Assembly: GCF_020985305.1 (NCBI RefSeq)
Contig: NZ_CP087588.1
Span: 744,001-808,000 of the forward strand
Origin: Croceicoccus sp. Ery15
Lineage (GTDB): Bacteria; Pseudomonadota; Alphaproteobacteria; Sphingomonadales; Sphingomonadaceae
Direction of reading: 5' to 3'
Length of the DNA stretch: 64,000 bases
Part shown: piece after piece, positions 53,130 to 62,349 of the stretch
Numbering within the stretch: position 1 is the first letter of the stretch
Layout: the number at the start of each line of letters is the position of its first letter
The notes under the pieces: generated by a model
Seen by the model: only the letters and a program-made list of their open reading frames with translations
What the model was told of the DNA's origin: nothing
The model's database searches: none
Position numbers and translations under genes: made by a program

Positions 53130-54173
53130 TCAGGCGGCCAGCAATTCGGCCGCTGCGGGGCTTTCTTCCAAAAGGGCGATCAGCGCGCGTTCCTCGCGGC
53201 TCTGCCAGCGGGTCCTGCGGGGGAGCCTGAGCTTTGCCCGCCAGCGTAACTGCCGGTCGACCAGCGCAATCACTGCAGGGTGGATATAGGCCTTGCGCGT
53301 CACGGCAGGCGTATTGCCCAGCCTTTCGGCGACCGCGTTCAGCAGCGCCTTGATCGGAACGCGCCCCTCGGCCCGCGCCAGTTCGGTGAAGGCCAGCACG
53401 CTGCCGCGGAAGGTTCGGAAGTCCTTTGCGGTAAAATCTTCCCCCATCGCTTCGCGAAGATAGGCGTTCACATCGCTCGAACACACGGGATGCGCCTCGC
53501 CATCCTCCCCGACATAACGAAACAAATGTTGACCGGGGAGTTCGTGCATTTCGCGCACGGTTCGGGCAAGGCTTCGGTCGGTCAGCGTTGCCTCGCGGTT
53601 CTGGCCCGACTTGCCCTTGAACCGCAAACGCAACCTGCCGCCTTTTAACTCGGCGTGGCGGTTGCGCAGCGTGGTCGCGCCAAAACTCTCGTTTGCCTTG
53701 GCATAAGTTTCGTTCCCTATCCGCAACCGGCCAAGATCGAGCAGGCGAACGACGCTGGCAATGGCCCGGTCGCGCGACAGCCCGCTGCTTGCGAGATCTT
53801 CCTCCACACGTTTGCGGACCAAGGGCAGCGCCTTGCCGAATGCGAGGCAGCGGTCGAATTTCTCGCCATCCTGATGGCTGCGGAAATCGGGGTGATACCG
53901 GTATTGCTTGCGCCCCTTGGCATCCAAGCCGGTTGCCAGAATATGTCCGTTGGCGGCGGGGCAATACCATGCGTCGGTATAGGCGGGCGGCAGGGCGACG
54001 GCGTTCAGGCGGTTGATTTCGTCCCGATCGGAAATGCGATTGCCCTTGGCATCGTAATAGGCCCATCCTTTCCCGCATTTGCGGCGGGTAATGCCGGGCA
54101 GGCTGTCATCGACGAAGATCAGCTTGGCAAGATTACGCCCCTTCGTGTCGTTTTTGTCGGTACTGCCTGCCAT
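53130..54173 (-). CDS. DNA topoisomerase IB
   Basis: 347 residues from ATG 54173; ATG 54218 would add 15. Bacterial relative of poxvirus topoisomerase I. The catalytic tyrosine is in VTRKAYIHPAVI; active-site arginine and lysine segments are DLGRLRIGNETY, LRLRFKGKSGQ and DFRTFRGSVLAF. An N-terminal region GITRRKCGKGWAYYDAKG precedes the core. Such enzymes occur patchily in bacteria and relax supercoils by a 3'-phosphotyrosine route. It converges on ilvE with only an 8-base gap. Confidence 0.9.
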   Translation of the reverse strand: MAGSTDKNDTKGRNLAKLIFVDDSLPGITRRKCGKGWAYYDAKGNRISDRDEINRLNAVALPPAYTDAWYCPAANGHILATGLDAKGRKQYRYHPDFRSHQDGEKFDRCLAFGKALPLVRKRVEEDLASSGLSRDRAIASVVRLLDLGRLRIGNETYAKANESFGATTLRNRHAELKGGRLRLRFKGKSGQNREATLTDRSLARTVREMHELPGQHLFRYVGEDGEAHPVCSSDVNAYLREAMGEDFTAKDFRTFRGSVLAFTELARAEGRVPIKALLNAVAERLGNTPAVTRKAYIHPAVIALVDRQLRWRAKLRLPRRTRWQSREERALIALLEESPAAAELLAA

Positions 54174-54303
54174 GATGAAGCGAAAAACACCGGTAACGAC
54201 CGGAGGGTTCCGGTTCATCTCTCATTTTCCGCCCGCAAGCCCTTTTCAACGCTGCGAAACCGGTTATATGGCGGCCCTCGGCCCGACGCGGGTCAGGACA
54301 TGT

Positions 54304-54378
54304 TGGGGCGTAGCCAAGCGGTAAGGCACCGGTTTTTGGTACCGGCATGCGCAGGTTCGAATCCTGCCGCCCCAGCCA
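54304..54378 (+). tRNA. tRNA-Gln (anticodon TTG)
   Basis: 75 bases including CCA. The acceptor stem TGGGGCG pairs with CGCCCCA, discriminator G. The anticodon stem CCGGT/ACCGG encloses TTTTGGT, giving anticodon TTG. The T arm has GGTTCGAATCC. The sugar-catabolism locus begins 31 bases after its CCA end. Confidence 0.97.
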
Positions 54379-54409
54379 GTTTTCCTCTAATATTCAATAT
54401 CCCTTGGCG

Positions 54410-55543
54410 TTACGCCGACACGCGCCGTTCGCTGATCGAACGGAAAAGCTCGCGGATGCCGAATTGCCATGCGGGTGCGTCGCAGCTGTGGACCACATGA
54501 TTAGTCAGCGTACCCAGCTTGTCCGAACGGATATGCACCATATCGCCGACTTTGTGGGTAAAACCGCGGCCCGGTTCGTCGCGGTCCTGCACCGGCGCGA
54601 ATAATGTGCCCAGCATCAGGACGAAGCCGTCAGGGTAATGATGTTCCGACATGGTCTGGCGCACCAGTTCCAGCGGATCGCGGCTGATCTGGTTCATCGA
54701 GCTATGCCCTTCGAGCACATAGCCGTCCGCCCCGTCGATCCGCAGGTCGAGTTCGGCACCGCGCACATCGTCGATGGTGAAGCTCTCGTCGAACAACCGT
54801 ACGAAGGGGCCGAGCGCGCAGGCGGCATTATTGTCCTTGGCCTTGCCCAGCAGCAGCGCACTGCGCCCTTCGAAATCGCGTAGGTTGACGTCATTGCCGA
54901 GCATCGCGCCGACGACCTTGCCGCCGGCGTTCACCGCCAGCACGACTTCGGGTTCGGGGTTGTTCCATGTCGAGTCCGAGCGGATGCCGACCTGACGGCC
55001 CCAGCCGACGCTGGATAGCACGGGTGCCTTGGTGAACACCTCGGCATCGGGGCCGATGGCGACTTCCAGATATTGCGACCACATGCCCGCCTCGATCAGC
55101 GCGGCCTTCAGCCCTGCCGCGCTCTCGCTGCCGGGCACGACATTGCGGATGCCGCTGCCGACGCGGTCTTCCAGCTCGGCGCGGATGGCGGCGGCCTTAT
55201 TGGCATCGCCGCGTGCGCGTTCCTCGATCACCCGCTCAATGGCAGAGACGGCGAAGGTGACGCCGCAGGCCTTCACGCATTGCAGGTCGATGGGGGAGAG
55301 CAGTTCGAAATCCCCGCCGCCGACGGTGAGTTCGTCCACGCCGCACAGATCGCGGCCCGTAACGGCGGCGGGATCGGTCAGGTCGAACAAATCGGCGACC
55401 GTGTCGATTTCGCCGGAGACATCGAACACGCGGCCCGCGCGCAGCAGCACGGGTACAGGCCCATGCGCCAGCCCGACGCGTCCGGCCAGCACGGCCTGTT
55501 CATGATCGACCGGCAAAGCGGCTATGTCGAAACGGGTCACCAT
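54410..55543 (-). CDS. Fumarylacetoacetate-hydrolase-fold protein, likely 2-keto-3-deoxy-aldonate dehydratase
   Basis: 377 residues from ATG 55543. The C-terminal FAH domain has the metal-binding pattern with EVVLAVNAGGKVVGAM, GNDVNLRDFEGRSALLLGKA, KDNNAACALGPFVRLFDE and TLFAPVQDRDEPGRGFTHK. These resemble 2-keto-3-deoxy-D-xylonate or -arabinonate dehydratases (XylX/KdaD/GguC type) more than true fumarylacetoacetases. Such enzymes make alpha-ketoglutaric semialdehyde from 2-keto-3-deoxy-pentonates. The substrate is inferred. Last gene of the minus arm of the sugar locus. Confidence 0.78.
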   Translation of the reverse strand: MVTRFDIAALPVDHEQAVLAGRVGLAHGPVPVLLRAGRVFDVSGEIDTVADLFDLTDPAAVTGRDLCGVDELTVGGGDFELLSPIDLQCVKACGVTFAVSAIERVIEERARGDANKAAAIRAELEDRVGSGIRNVVPGSESAAGLKAALIEAGMWSQYLEVAIGPDAEVFTKAPVLSSVGWGRQVGIRSDSTWNNPEPEVVLAVNAGGKVVGAMLGNDVNLRDFEGRSALLLGKAKDNNAACALGPFVRLFDESFTIDDVRGAELDLRIDGADGYVLEGHSSMNQISRDPLELVRQTMSEHHYPDGFVLMLGTLFAPVQDRDEPGRGFTHKVGDMVHIRSDKLGTLTNHVVHSCDAPAWQFGIRELFRSISERRVSA

Positions 55544-55565
55544 TGGGATATCCTCTCGTAAAACA

Positions 55566-56858
55566 TCATGCTGCGTGGCGCTCGGCATCGAGTTGTTCGA
55601 GCGATTTACCCTCGTTGCGGGGGGCCCAGACAAAGCCGATGACGCCGCTGATCGTCAGGAAGCCGACAAGAATCCAAGCCAGCGTCGTGAATCCCGTGGC
55701 GGTCAGGAACGGCACGAAGAAGCTGAATGCGCCCAGCGCGATGCGGACCACGGCGAACATCACGCCCTGCGCGGTGCTGCGGATCAGGGTCGGGAACATT
55801 TCCGACGACCAAAGCTGGAAGAAGCATTGCGCGCCAAAGCCCTGACCGAACGCCATCAGGAAGACATGTGCCAGCGCGACGGGCAGCGTCAGCGGGAAGA
55901 TCGCCAGCAGCGACATGCCCACGATCTGGATCAGTGCCGACAGCCCGAACAGCAGGCGCTGGTTCACCCGGTCGGAGAATTTCATGAACACGAAATAGAT
56001 CGATGCCATGCCGATCAGGAAGCTGAGTGCCTGAATCGCGACCGACATCGCCTGCGACTGGTTACCCACCGTGCGCAATATATAAGGAAAGAAGAACCCG
56101 TTGGTCCCCGCCCACAGGTTCCAGAACAGATACATGCCTGCAAGAAATGCCATGGAACGAATATGCTGGCGAGTGAACAGGTCGCGCCATTTGCCGCGCT
56201 GGAACGGAGCGCCATCATCCGGCTTCTTTGCCTGCGCTTCAAGCCATCGCTGCGATTCCTTCATCCGCGATCGCAGGAAGGTAAGGCCAATGGCAAGGAG
56301 CGCCAGATGCGCGAATACGATCCGCGCGCCCAGCAAACCCAGCGGTTCGAGAACGAGGAACATCAGCAGCACCACGACCGGCCCCAGATACCAGAGCACC
56401 TGCGCCACTCCGCTATGTTTGCCGCGTTTCTTGTCGGGCGCCATTTCCGCGATCAGCGACCAAGATGCGGGGATATCCGCGCCAACCGCAAGCCCGACGA
56501 GGAAGAAGCCCAGCACGATCATCCACGCATTCATTGCGAACACCAGCCAGAGCATGCCGAAGGCGTAGAACAGCATGTCGTACTGGTAGATCTTCTTGCG
56601 GCCCAGCCTGTCGCACAACCGCCCGCCGATCAGCGCGCCGACACCGGCGGCGATGGCATTGGGGCCGAACGCGCCGATCAGCCCGACCAGATCGGTCGAA
56701 AGGCCATAGGCCTCTACCCATAGCGCCAGCGCGGCCGAACCCGCGACGATCGAGCCTGCGTCGATGTAATTGGCCAGGCCTGCAAGGATGGTGTTTTTCC
56801 AGTCCTCCTTTGCCTCGGGCACCTCTACAGGCTGCGTCAGTTCGTCTGGGGTCGTCAT
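55566..56858 (-). CDS. MFS sugar/metabolite transporter
   Basis: 430 residues with twelve predicted helices. The MFS loop motif GGRLCDRLGRKKIYQYDML lies between helices 2 and 3 (about residues 78-97), and the central loop SRMKESQRWLEAQAKKPDDG resembles sugar-porter proteins, as does FFFPYILRTVG. It is probably the uptake system for the substrate of this locus; specificity cannot be read from sequence. Gene order places it between the kinase and the FAH protein on one transcript. Confidence 0.85.
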   Translation of the reverse strand: MTTPDELTQPVEVPEAKEDWKNTILAGLANYIDAGSIVAGSAALALWVEAYGLSTDLVGLIGAFGPNAIAAGVGALIGGRLCDRLGRKKIYQYDMLFYAFGMLWLVFAMNAWMIVLGFFLVGLAVGADIPASWSLIAEMAPDKKRGKHSGVAQVLWYLGPVVVLLMFLVLEPLGLLGARIVFAHLALLAIGLTFLRSRMKESQRWLEAQAKKPDDGAPFQRGKWRDLFTRQHIRSMAFLAGMYLFWNLWAGTNGFFFPYILRTVGNQSQAMSVAIQALSFLIGMASIYFVFMKFSDRVNQRLLFGLSALIQIVGMSLLAIFPLTLPVALAHVFLMAFGQGFGAQCFFQLWSSEMFPTLIRSTAQGVMFAVVRIALGAFSFFVPFLTATGFTTLAWILVGFLTISGVIGFVWAPRNEGKSLEQLDAERHAA

Positions 56859-56913
56859 TCCATCCCGTCCCGTTCTTGCGGCCGGATTTCCGGCTCGTCT
56901 GTTTTATGTCTGG

Positions 56914-58440
56914 TCATGCTTCAGCGCGTTCCGTCCGCGCCGGATCGGCGGGCGGGGCCTCTGTTGCCATCACTTGGACGACCGCCCGTCGCCATGCGGC
57001 GCGTGCCTCTGCCCGCTGCGATGCCGGGATCGCGGGTGCATAGCGCGCTGCGCTGCCCTGCTGCCGTTCCCGCGCCATGCCGGTCGCCAGCGCGGCCATG
57101 CGCGCCGCGCCCAAGGCGCTGGTTTCAGGCGCGGCGGGCGCGACGATGATCTTGCCGCTGAGGTCGGAGAGGATTTGCGCCAGCAAGGGATTTCCGCTGC
57201 CGCCGCCGTCGATGGCGATGGAGGGAAAGCCGTGGCCGAGGTCGGCCTCCATGGCTTCGATCACGTCGCAGATCTGGTGTGCAATGGCGTCCAGCGTCGC
57301 GCGGGCGAGATGGGCGGGCCGCGTGCCCAGTGTCATGCCCGTGATCGTGCCGCGTGCGCCCGCCTGCCAATGCGGCGCGCCAAGCCCCGCCAATGCGGGC
57401 ACGACGATTACGCCTTCGCTGCCGTCGACCTCTGCGGCGAGGTCGGACAGGGCGGCGGCATCCTTCAGCCCCATCATCTCCGCCATGAAGGCGGCGGCAT
57501 GGCCCGACACGCTGATATTGCCTTCCAGCGCATATTGCGGGCCGCTTTTCGTGCGGTTCCATGCGATGGTTGCGGACAGGCCGTGGTCCGAATGCGGGCG
57601 GGACGGGGTGGCGACCATCAGCGAACTGCCGGTGCCGATGGTGACCTTGACGATGCCGTCGCCCATTTCATCATGTGCGAACAGGGCGGCGTGGCTGTCG
57701 CCCAGCATGGCGCGGATCGGCGTTCCGGCGGGCAGGGCGGGCGTGGCATCGCCGGTGGTCCCGAACAGCGCATCTGACGGCATCACCTGTGGCAGGATCG
57801 CCAGCGGCACGTCGAACAGCACGGCCAGCTGCGGGTCCCAGTCCATCGTGTCGAGATTGAACAGCTGCGTGCGCGAGGCATTGCTGGCGTCGGTCGCATG
57901 GACTGTGCCGCCGGTCAGCTTCCACAGCAGCCAGCTATCGACCGTGCCGCACAAGAGTTCCCCCCGTGCGGCGCGGTCGCGGGCGTTCGGTATCTCGTCC
58001 AGCAGCCAGCCGATCTTGGCGGCGGGGAAAAGCGGATCGACGCCGAGACCGCTACGCTGCGCGATCTCTTGCTCGTGACCCTTGGCGCGAAGCTGCGCGC
58101 AGCGGTCGGCCGAGCGGGCACATTGCCATGTGACGGCAGGCGCGACCGGCTCGCCCGTATGGCGGTCCCACAACACCACGGTTTCGCGCTGGTTCGAGAT
58201 GGCGAGCGCGGCGATGCTGGCATGAGGCGCGGCAGCGACAAGCTCGTCGATCAGCTTGGCGACCGTGTCCCAGATGGCGCTGGCGGATTGTTCGACCCAG
58301 CCCGACTGCGGATGGTCGAGCGGCACGCTTCGCGACCGCGACAGCGCCACCGAACCGTCGCCCCGCACCAGCAGCGCCTTGGTGTTGGTGGTCCCCTGGT
58401 CGATCGCCAGAATGACTTGATCGGGGAGCGGCGGCGCCAT
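56914..58440 (-). CDS. FGGY-family carbohydrate kinase (glycerol-kinase-like)
   Basis: 508 residues. Phosphate-1 motif ILAIDQGTTNTKALLV at residues 9-24; further family sequences are AISNQRETVVLWDRHTG, TIGTGSSLMVAT and GLGAPHWQAGARGTITGMT. Overall nearest in pattern to glycerol kinase, but no glpD, glpF or glpR-type glycerol operon is present. With a split transketolase directly upstream, a ketose kinase such as the D-apulose kinase of apiose degradation is a reasonable alternative. Its ATG follows the TGA of the transketolase C-half with no gap. Confidence 0.85.
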   Translation of the reverse strand: MAPPLPDQVILAIDQGTTNTKALLVRGDGSVALSRSRSVPLDHPQSGWVEQSASAIWDTVAKLIDELVAAAPHASIAALAISNQRETVVLWDRHTGEPVAPAVTWQCARSADRCAQLRAKGHEQEIAQRSGLGVDPLFPAAKIGWLLDEIPNARDRAARGELLCGTVDSWLLWKLTGGTVHATDASNASRTQLFNLDTMDWDPQLAVLFDVPLAILPQVMPSDALFGTTGDATPALPAGTPIRAMLGDSHAALFAHDEMGDGIVKVTIGTGSSLMVATPSRPHSDHGLSATIAWNRTKSGPQYALEGNISVSGHAAAFMAEMMGLKDAAALSDLAAEVDGSEGVIVVPALAGLGAPHWQAGARGTITGMTLGTRPAHLARATLDAIAHQICDVIEAMEADLGHGFPSIAIDGGGSGNPLLAQILSDLSGKIIVAPAAPETSALGAARMAALATGMARERQQGSAARYAPAIPASQRAEARAAWRRAVVQVMATEAPPADPARTERAEA

Positions 58441-59397
58441 TCAGCCCCGACCGGCGATCAGTTCGCGCGCTGCTTTGGCGATGCCGGTGGCGTTCAGGCC
58501 GAACTCGTCCATCAGCCAGTCAGCCGATCCGGTCGGTACAAAGCCCGGAAAGCCCAGAATGCGCATCGGAACCGGCGCGTTCTGCGCGCAGAATTCCGCA
58601 ACCGCGCCGCCGAGCCCGCCTTGCTTCAGCCCCTCCTCGACCGTGACAATCCCGCCGGTCTGCGCGGCCGAGGCGATGAGTTCGCAGTCGATCGGGGATA
58701 CGCAAGCCATATTGATGACGCGCGCGGCAATGCCTTCGTCCGCCAATGCCCTGGCGGCGTCGAGCGCGCGGTGCACCATGGTGCCATTGGCGATGATCGC
58801 GACATCGCCGCCGTCGTGCAAAACCTCGCCCTTTCCGATGGCGAATTGCGCCCTGACGCGTTCCAGTGCGGGAACGGGCATGCGGCTCAAACGGATATAG
58901 ACGGGCCCGTCATGCGCGGCAGCAGCGCGGATCGCCTGATCGGTTTCCCACGGATCGGCGGGGACGATCACGGTCATGCCGTCGATGGCGCGCAGCCATG
59001 CGATATCCTCGATGCTGTGATGCGTCGCGCCCAACTCGCCATAGGCGACGCCGGACGAAATGCCGCACAGCTTCACATTGGCGTGGCTGTATGCGCAATC
59101 GGCCTTGATCTGCTCCATTGCGCGGGCGGTCAGGAAGCAGGATGCGCCGCTGACGAAGGGGATCTTCCCGCCATTGGCCAGCCCTGCGCCCACGCCCACC
59201 ATGTTCTGTTCGGCAATGCCGACATTGACGAGGCGGCTCGGGAAACGATCGCGAAACTTGCCCAGCTTCGACGATCCGACGGAATCGTTGCACACCGAAA
59301 CTATGCGCTCGTCACCCGCTGCAAGCTCTTCCAATGCGGCGACATAGGCGTCGCGGCAATCGAACATGTCGGCCTTGGTCATGGTTGCACTGCCCAT
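58441..59397 (-). CDS. Transketolase C-terminal subunit (split transketolase)
   Basis: 318 residues from ATG 59397, overlapping the TGA of the N-subunit (ATGA). It holds the pyrimidine-binding and C-terminal domains: FRDRFPSRLVNVGIAEQNMVGVGAGLA (shown in part as VNVGIAEQNMVGVG, with the catalytic Glu), YGELGATHHSIEDIAWLRAI and the C-domain VTVEEGLKQGGLGGAVAEF. Split transketolases are typical of dedicated catabolic loci, such as apulose-4-phosphate cleavage, rather than the pentose-phosphate housekeeping enzyme. Confidence 0.9.
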   Translation of the reverse strand: MGSATMTKADMFDCRDAYVAALEELAAGDERIVSVCNDSVGSSKLGKFRDRFPSRLVNVGIAEQNMVGVGAGLANGGKIPFVSGASCFLTARAMEQIKADCAYSHANVKLCGISSGVAYGELGATHHSIEDIAWLRAIDGMTVIVPADPWETDQAIRAAAAHDGPVYIRLSRMPVPALERVRAQFAIGKGEVLHDGGDVAIIANGTMVHRALDAARALADEGIAARVINMACVSPIDCELIASAAQTGGIVTVEEGLKQGGLGGAVAEFCAQNAPVPMRILGFPGFVPTGSADWLMDEFGLNATGIAKAARELIAGRG

Positions 59398-60269
59398 CAC
59401 GCCATCTCCGCATCAAGTTCGGCAAGCGCCTGTGCATATTGTTCGGGGTTGGGCACGCCATGGTGCCAGCCGGGCTGGTCCTCCATAAAGCTGACGCCCT
59501 TGCCCTTGTGCGTGTCGGCAATGATCACGCGGGGCTTGTCGCGGGGCAGGGCGGCATCGTCGAATGCGGCCAGCAGGGCGGCATGATCGTGGCCGTCGAC
59601 GCCGGCGACTTCCCAGCCGAAGGCGCGCCACTTATCGGCCAGCGGCTCAAGCCCGTTGGTATCTTCGGTCTTCGCGCCCTGTTGCAGGCGGTTGCGGTCG
59701 ACGATCACGGTCAGCCTGCCAAGGCCGCGATGGCCCGCGAACATGGCGGCTTCCCACATCGACCCTTCCTGCAATTCGCCGTCGCCGGTCAGCACGAAAG
59801 TGCGGTAATCCGCGTCGTCGATCTGGCCCGCCACCGCGACGCCGACGCCGACGGGCAGGCCGTGACCCAGCGGGCCGGTATTGGTTTCCACCCCCGGCAG
59901 ATAGGTGCGGTTCGGATGGCCGTTCAGGCGCGAGCGTGGCTTGAGATAGGTGTCGAGCTCTTCCTCGGCGAACAGGCCTCGGCCGGCCATCGCAGTGTAT
60001 AGCGCGCCGGTGCAGTGCCCTTTGGACATGATGAAGCGGTCGCGGTCGGGCGCCAGCGGATTGGCGGGATCGATCCGTAGCACATCGAAATAAATCGAGG
60101 CGATGATGTCGGTCGCCGAAAGATCGCCACCGGGGTGTCCTTGCCCTGCATCGACAATCATCTTCAGCAAGCGTCGGCGCATCCAGTTGGCGCGTTCACG
60201 GACACGCGCTGCGCGTTGTTCGATGCTGCCGGTTGACGAGCAGTTGGGGTCAGGCATAATACGTATCAT
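59397..60269 (-). CDS. Transketolase N-terminal subunit (split transketolase)
   Basis: 290 residues from ATG 60269, with AGGAGA 7 bases upstream. It carries the thiamine-diphosphate/Mg domain: GQGHPGGDLSATDIIASIYF, RFIMSKGHCTGALYTAM, GPLGHGLPVGVGVAVAG and the ThDP motif LTGDGELQEGSMWEAAMFA. With the C-subunit it forms one enzyme. First gene of the minus arm; its promoter must lie in the 218-bp space shared with the divergent DeoR regulator. Confidence 0.92.
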   Translation of the reverse strand: MIRIMPDPNCSSTGSIEQRAARVRERANWMRRRLLKMIVDAGQGHPGGDLSATDIIASIYFDVLRIDPANPLAPDRDRFIMSKGHCTGALYTAMAGRGLFAEEELDTYLKPRSRLNGHPNRTYLPGVETNTGPLGHGLPVGVGVAVAGQIDDADYRTFVLTGDGELQEGSMWEAAMFAGHRGLGRLTVIVDRNRLQQGAKTEDTNGLEPLADKWRAFGWEVAGVDGHDHAALLAAFDDAALPRDKPRVIIADTHKGKGVSFMEDQPGWHHGVPNPEQYAQALAELDAEMA

Positions 60270-60326
60270 GAATCGCTCTCCTGAGGTCTGGATAGCGGGA
60301 AGCCAAAGCTGCTGCAAGGGTTTTAC

Positions 60327-60360
60327 CTTCGACTTTTTTCATTACGATAAGAAAACGAAG
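60327..60360. promoter_or_regulatory. Candidate DeoR operator in the divergent promoter region
   Basis: CTTCG (60327-60331) and CGAAG (60356-60360) form an inverted repeat whose inner flanks are also complementary in character (TTTTTTC and GAAAA). The stretch is strongly AT-rich compared with all surrounding DNA and lies midway between the divergent starts at 60269 and 60488. Autoregulation plus control of the transketolase arm by the adjacent DeoR protein is inferred. Confidence 0.4.
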
Positions 60361-60487
60361 AAAATTGACAAATATCCGAAGTCATCATACAAATCTGGAA
60401 AGCGTCGTGCCGCATGGTGCGATGCTGTTGATGGATGTCGGAAGGATTGTTTCGGGTGCAGCCGGTGCAGCGCAAAAGGCCTCAGTC

Positions 60488-61276
60488 ATGAATATGGGCG
60501 GATCCAAACCGCGCCTGCTGGGCGAGGCGCGCCGGGCGCGGATGCTGGCGTGGCTGCAGGAGGAGGGCAGCGCCCGCGTCCGCACTTTGGCCGATGCGTT
60601 CGACGTATCCGAAGTAACGGTGCGGCAGGATCTCGAAACGCTTGAGGCGCAGGGTCATATTTTGCGCGAACATGGCGGAGCGTTCCTGAAGTCGCTGCCT
60701 GCGCAGGTTCGCTCGATGGCGCTGCAAAACGCCGGACATATGGAGGCGAAGCGCCAGATCGGCATTGCGGCAGCCGCGATGGTGGATGACGGCGCGTCGA
60801 TCATTCTCGACGCCGGATCGACCACTACCGAGGTCGCGGCCAATCTGGCGGGGCGGCACGATATTACGCTGATCACCAATGCGCTGAACATCGCGTTGAT
60901 GCTGGGTGCAGAGCAGGGCTTCGACGTTCATCTGACCGGCGGTCATTTCAAGGCGCCGACCTTGTCGGTGTCGGGCAACCGCTCTGCCGAGTATTTGCGC
61001 GGCATCTATGTCGACCGGCTGTTTCTGGCGACGGCGGCCATCGATCTTGAGGCGGGGCTGACCTATCCGGCGCTGTCCGACATTCCGGTCAAGCGCGCCA
61101 TGATAGAGGCTGCCCGCGAGGTCGTACTGGTCGCCGATGCCAGCAAGATCGGGCAGCGGTCCTTCACCGCATTGGGCGGGATCGACATGGTCGATGTTCT
61201 GGTGACCGACACTTCCATCCGTGAGGAGGATTGCAGCGCCATTGAGGCAGCGGGCGTCAGGGTCGTCGTTGCCTGA
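60488..61276 (+). CDS. DeoR-family transcriptional regulator
   Basis: 262 residues from ATG 60488 (ATG 60494 is a close alternative). The N-terminal winged helix has RARMLAWLQEEGSARVRTLA, then DVSEVTVRQDLETLEAQGHI, the DeoR recognition signature. The C-terminal sugar-phosphate-sensing domain includes ILDAGSTTTEVAANL and DRLFLATAAIDLEAGLTYP. DeoR repressors usually release DNA on binding a phosphorylated intermediate, which fits the kinase next door. Divergent from the transketolase arm and first gene of the plus arm. Confidence 0.9.
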   Translation: MNMGGSKPRLLGEARRARMLAWLQEEGSARVRTLADAFDVSEVTVRQDLETLEAQGHILREHGGAFLKSLPAQVRSMALQNAGHMEAKRQIGIAAAAMVDDGASIILDAGSTTTEVAANLAGRHDITLITNALNIALMLGAEQGFDVHLTGGHFKAPTLSVSGNRSAEYLRGIYVDRLFLATAAIDLEAGLTYPALSDIPVKRAMIEAAREVVLVADASKIGQRSFTALGGIDMVDVLVTDTSIREEDCSAIEAAGVRVVVA

Positions 61277-61357
61277 CCGGCTACGGCATCGCACGAGCGA
61301 CTATTTGGGCAAAAGCGACCAACCGGGCGCACCGATAATTTGGAACGAGGATACAAA

Positions 61358-62338
61358 GTGGGCAAACAGCAATTCGGCGCCGGCATCTGGCACTTCGCGA
61401 CTTACGTGGACCGTTACGCGACCGACGGTTACGGTCCGCCGCGCAGCCTGATCGAGATGATCGATCTGGCGGGGCAGGTCGACGATCTGTCGGTCGTCGA
61501 CATCAACTTCCCCTTCGTCGATCCGGACCTGTCGCTCGACGCCGTGGGCAAGGCGCTGGATCGCAACGGGTTGTCGGTGATCGGCATCACGCCCGAAATC
61601 TACACCCGCCGCTTTGCCAAGGGTGCCTTTACCAATCCCGACGCGGGCATCCGCCGCCTTGCGAACGAGATGTGCAATGAAGCCGCCGACGTGGTCCGTC
61701 ACTTCGGCGCGAAATATGTGAAGCTGTGGCCGGGTCAGGATGGCTGGGACTATCCGTTTCAGGTCGATCACAAGGCGGTCTGGCAGGCCAGCATGGACGG
61801 CATCGGCGAGCTGGCCGAACAGAACCCCGACCTGCAATTCGTGATCGAATACAAGCCGCGCGAGCCGCGCGTGCATATGAGCTATGACAGCGTGTCGCGC
61901 ACATTGCTGGGTATCGAGAAGATCGGCCTGCCCAATATCGGCATCCTGCTCGATTTCGGCCACTCGCTCTATGGCGGCGAAAGCCCTGCCGATGCGGCGC
62001 AGCTGGCGATCGACCATGGCCGCCTGTTCGGCATGGATGTGAACGACAATTTCCGCAGCTGGGACGACGATCTGATCGCCGGTTCGGTGCATCCGATCGA
62101 ATTGTTCGAATTCTTCTACACGCTGCGCAAGAACAATTGGGAAGGCGTCTGGCAACTCGACCAGTTCCCCTTCCGCGAGGACAGCGTGGCGGCGGCCAAT
62201 TCGGCGATCACTTTCCTGAAAGCGATCGAGACCGCGCTCGACCGGCTGGACTTTGAGGCCATGCGTGAGGCGCAGTCGCGCCATGACGCGGTGGCGGCGC
62301 TGAATCTGGCGCGCAAAGCGCTGTTTTCGACCTTTTAA
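61358..62338 (+). CDS. TIM-barrel sugar isomerase/epimerase-like protein
   Basis: 326 residues from GTG 61358, with GAGG 9 bases upstream. Xylose-isomerase-like TIM barrel: [20 protein letters not shown] at the N-terminus, then [47 protein letters not shown] and [15 protein letters not shown]. The Glu, Asp/His, Asp and Asp/Glu residues at strand ends fit a divalent metal site. It resembles the family to which D-apiose isomerase belongs; substrate is inferred from the kinase and transketolase neighbours. Followed after 11 bases by lldD. Confidence 0.8.
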   Translation: MGKQQFGAGIWHFATYVDRYATDGYGPPRSLIEMIDLAGQVDDLSVVDINFPFVDPDLSLDAVGKALDRNGLSVIGITPEIYTRRFAKGAFTNPDAGIRRLANEMCNEAADVVRHFGAKYVKLWPGQDGWDYPFQVDHKAVWQASMDGIGELAEQNPDLQFVIEYKPREPRVHMSYDSVSRTLLGIEKIGLPNIGILLDFGHSLYGGESPADAAQLAIDHGRLFGMDVNDNFRSWDDDLIAGSVHPIELFEFFYTLRKNNWEGVWQLDQFPFREDSVAAANSAITFLKAIETALDRLDFEAMREAQSRHDAVAALNLARKALFSTF

Positions 62339-62349
62339 AGGGCCGCAGC

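Noticed and set aside
54410..55543. FAH protein as the 2,4-diketo-3-deoxy-L-rhamnonate hydrolase of the rhamnose pathway
   Set aside because: Despite the rhamnose-dehydrogenase-like SDR at the other end of the locus, its motifs and length are closer to 2-keto-3-deoxy-pentonate dehydratases; a direct alignment would settle it.
56914..58440. Assigning glpK and a glycerol operon
   Set aside because: The kinase is glycerol-kinase-like, but there is no glycerol facilitator or glycerol-3-phosphate dehydrogenase, and the neighbours fit a sugar pathway, so no gene symbol was given.
57898..59586. 562-codon plus-strand frame opposite the kinase and transketolase genes
   Set aside because: It spans three confidently assigned minus-strand genes and shows no domain.
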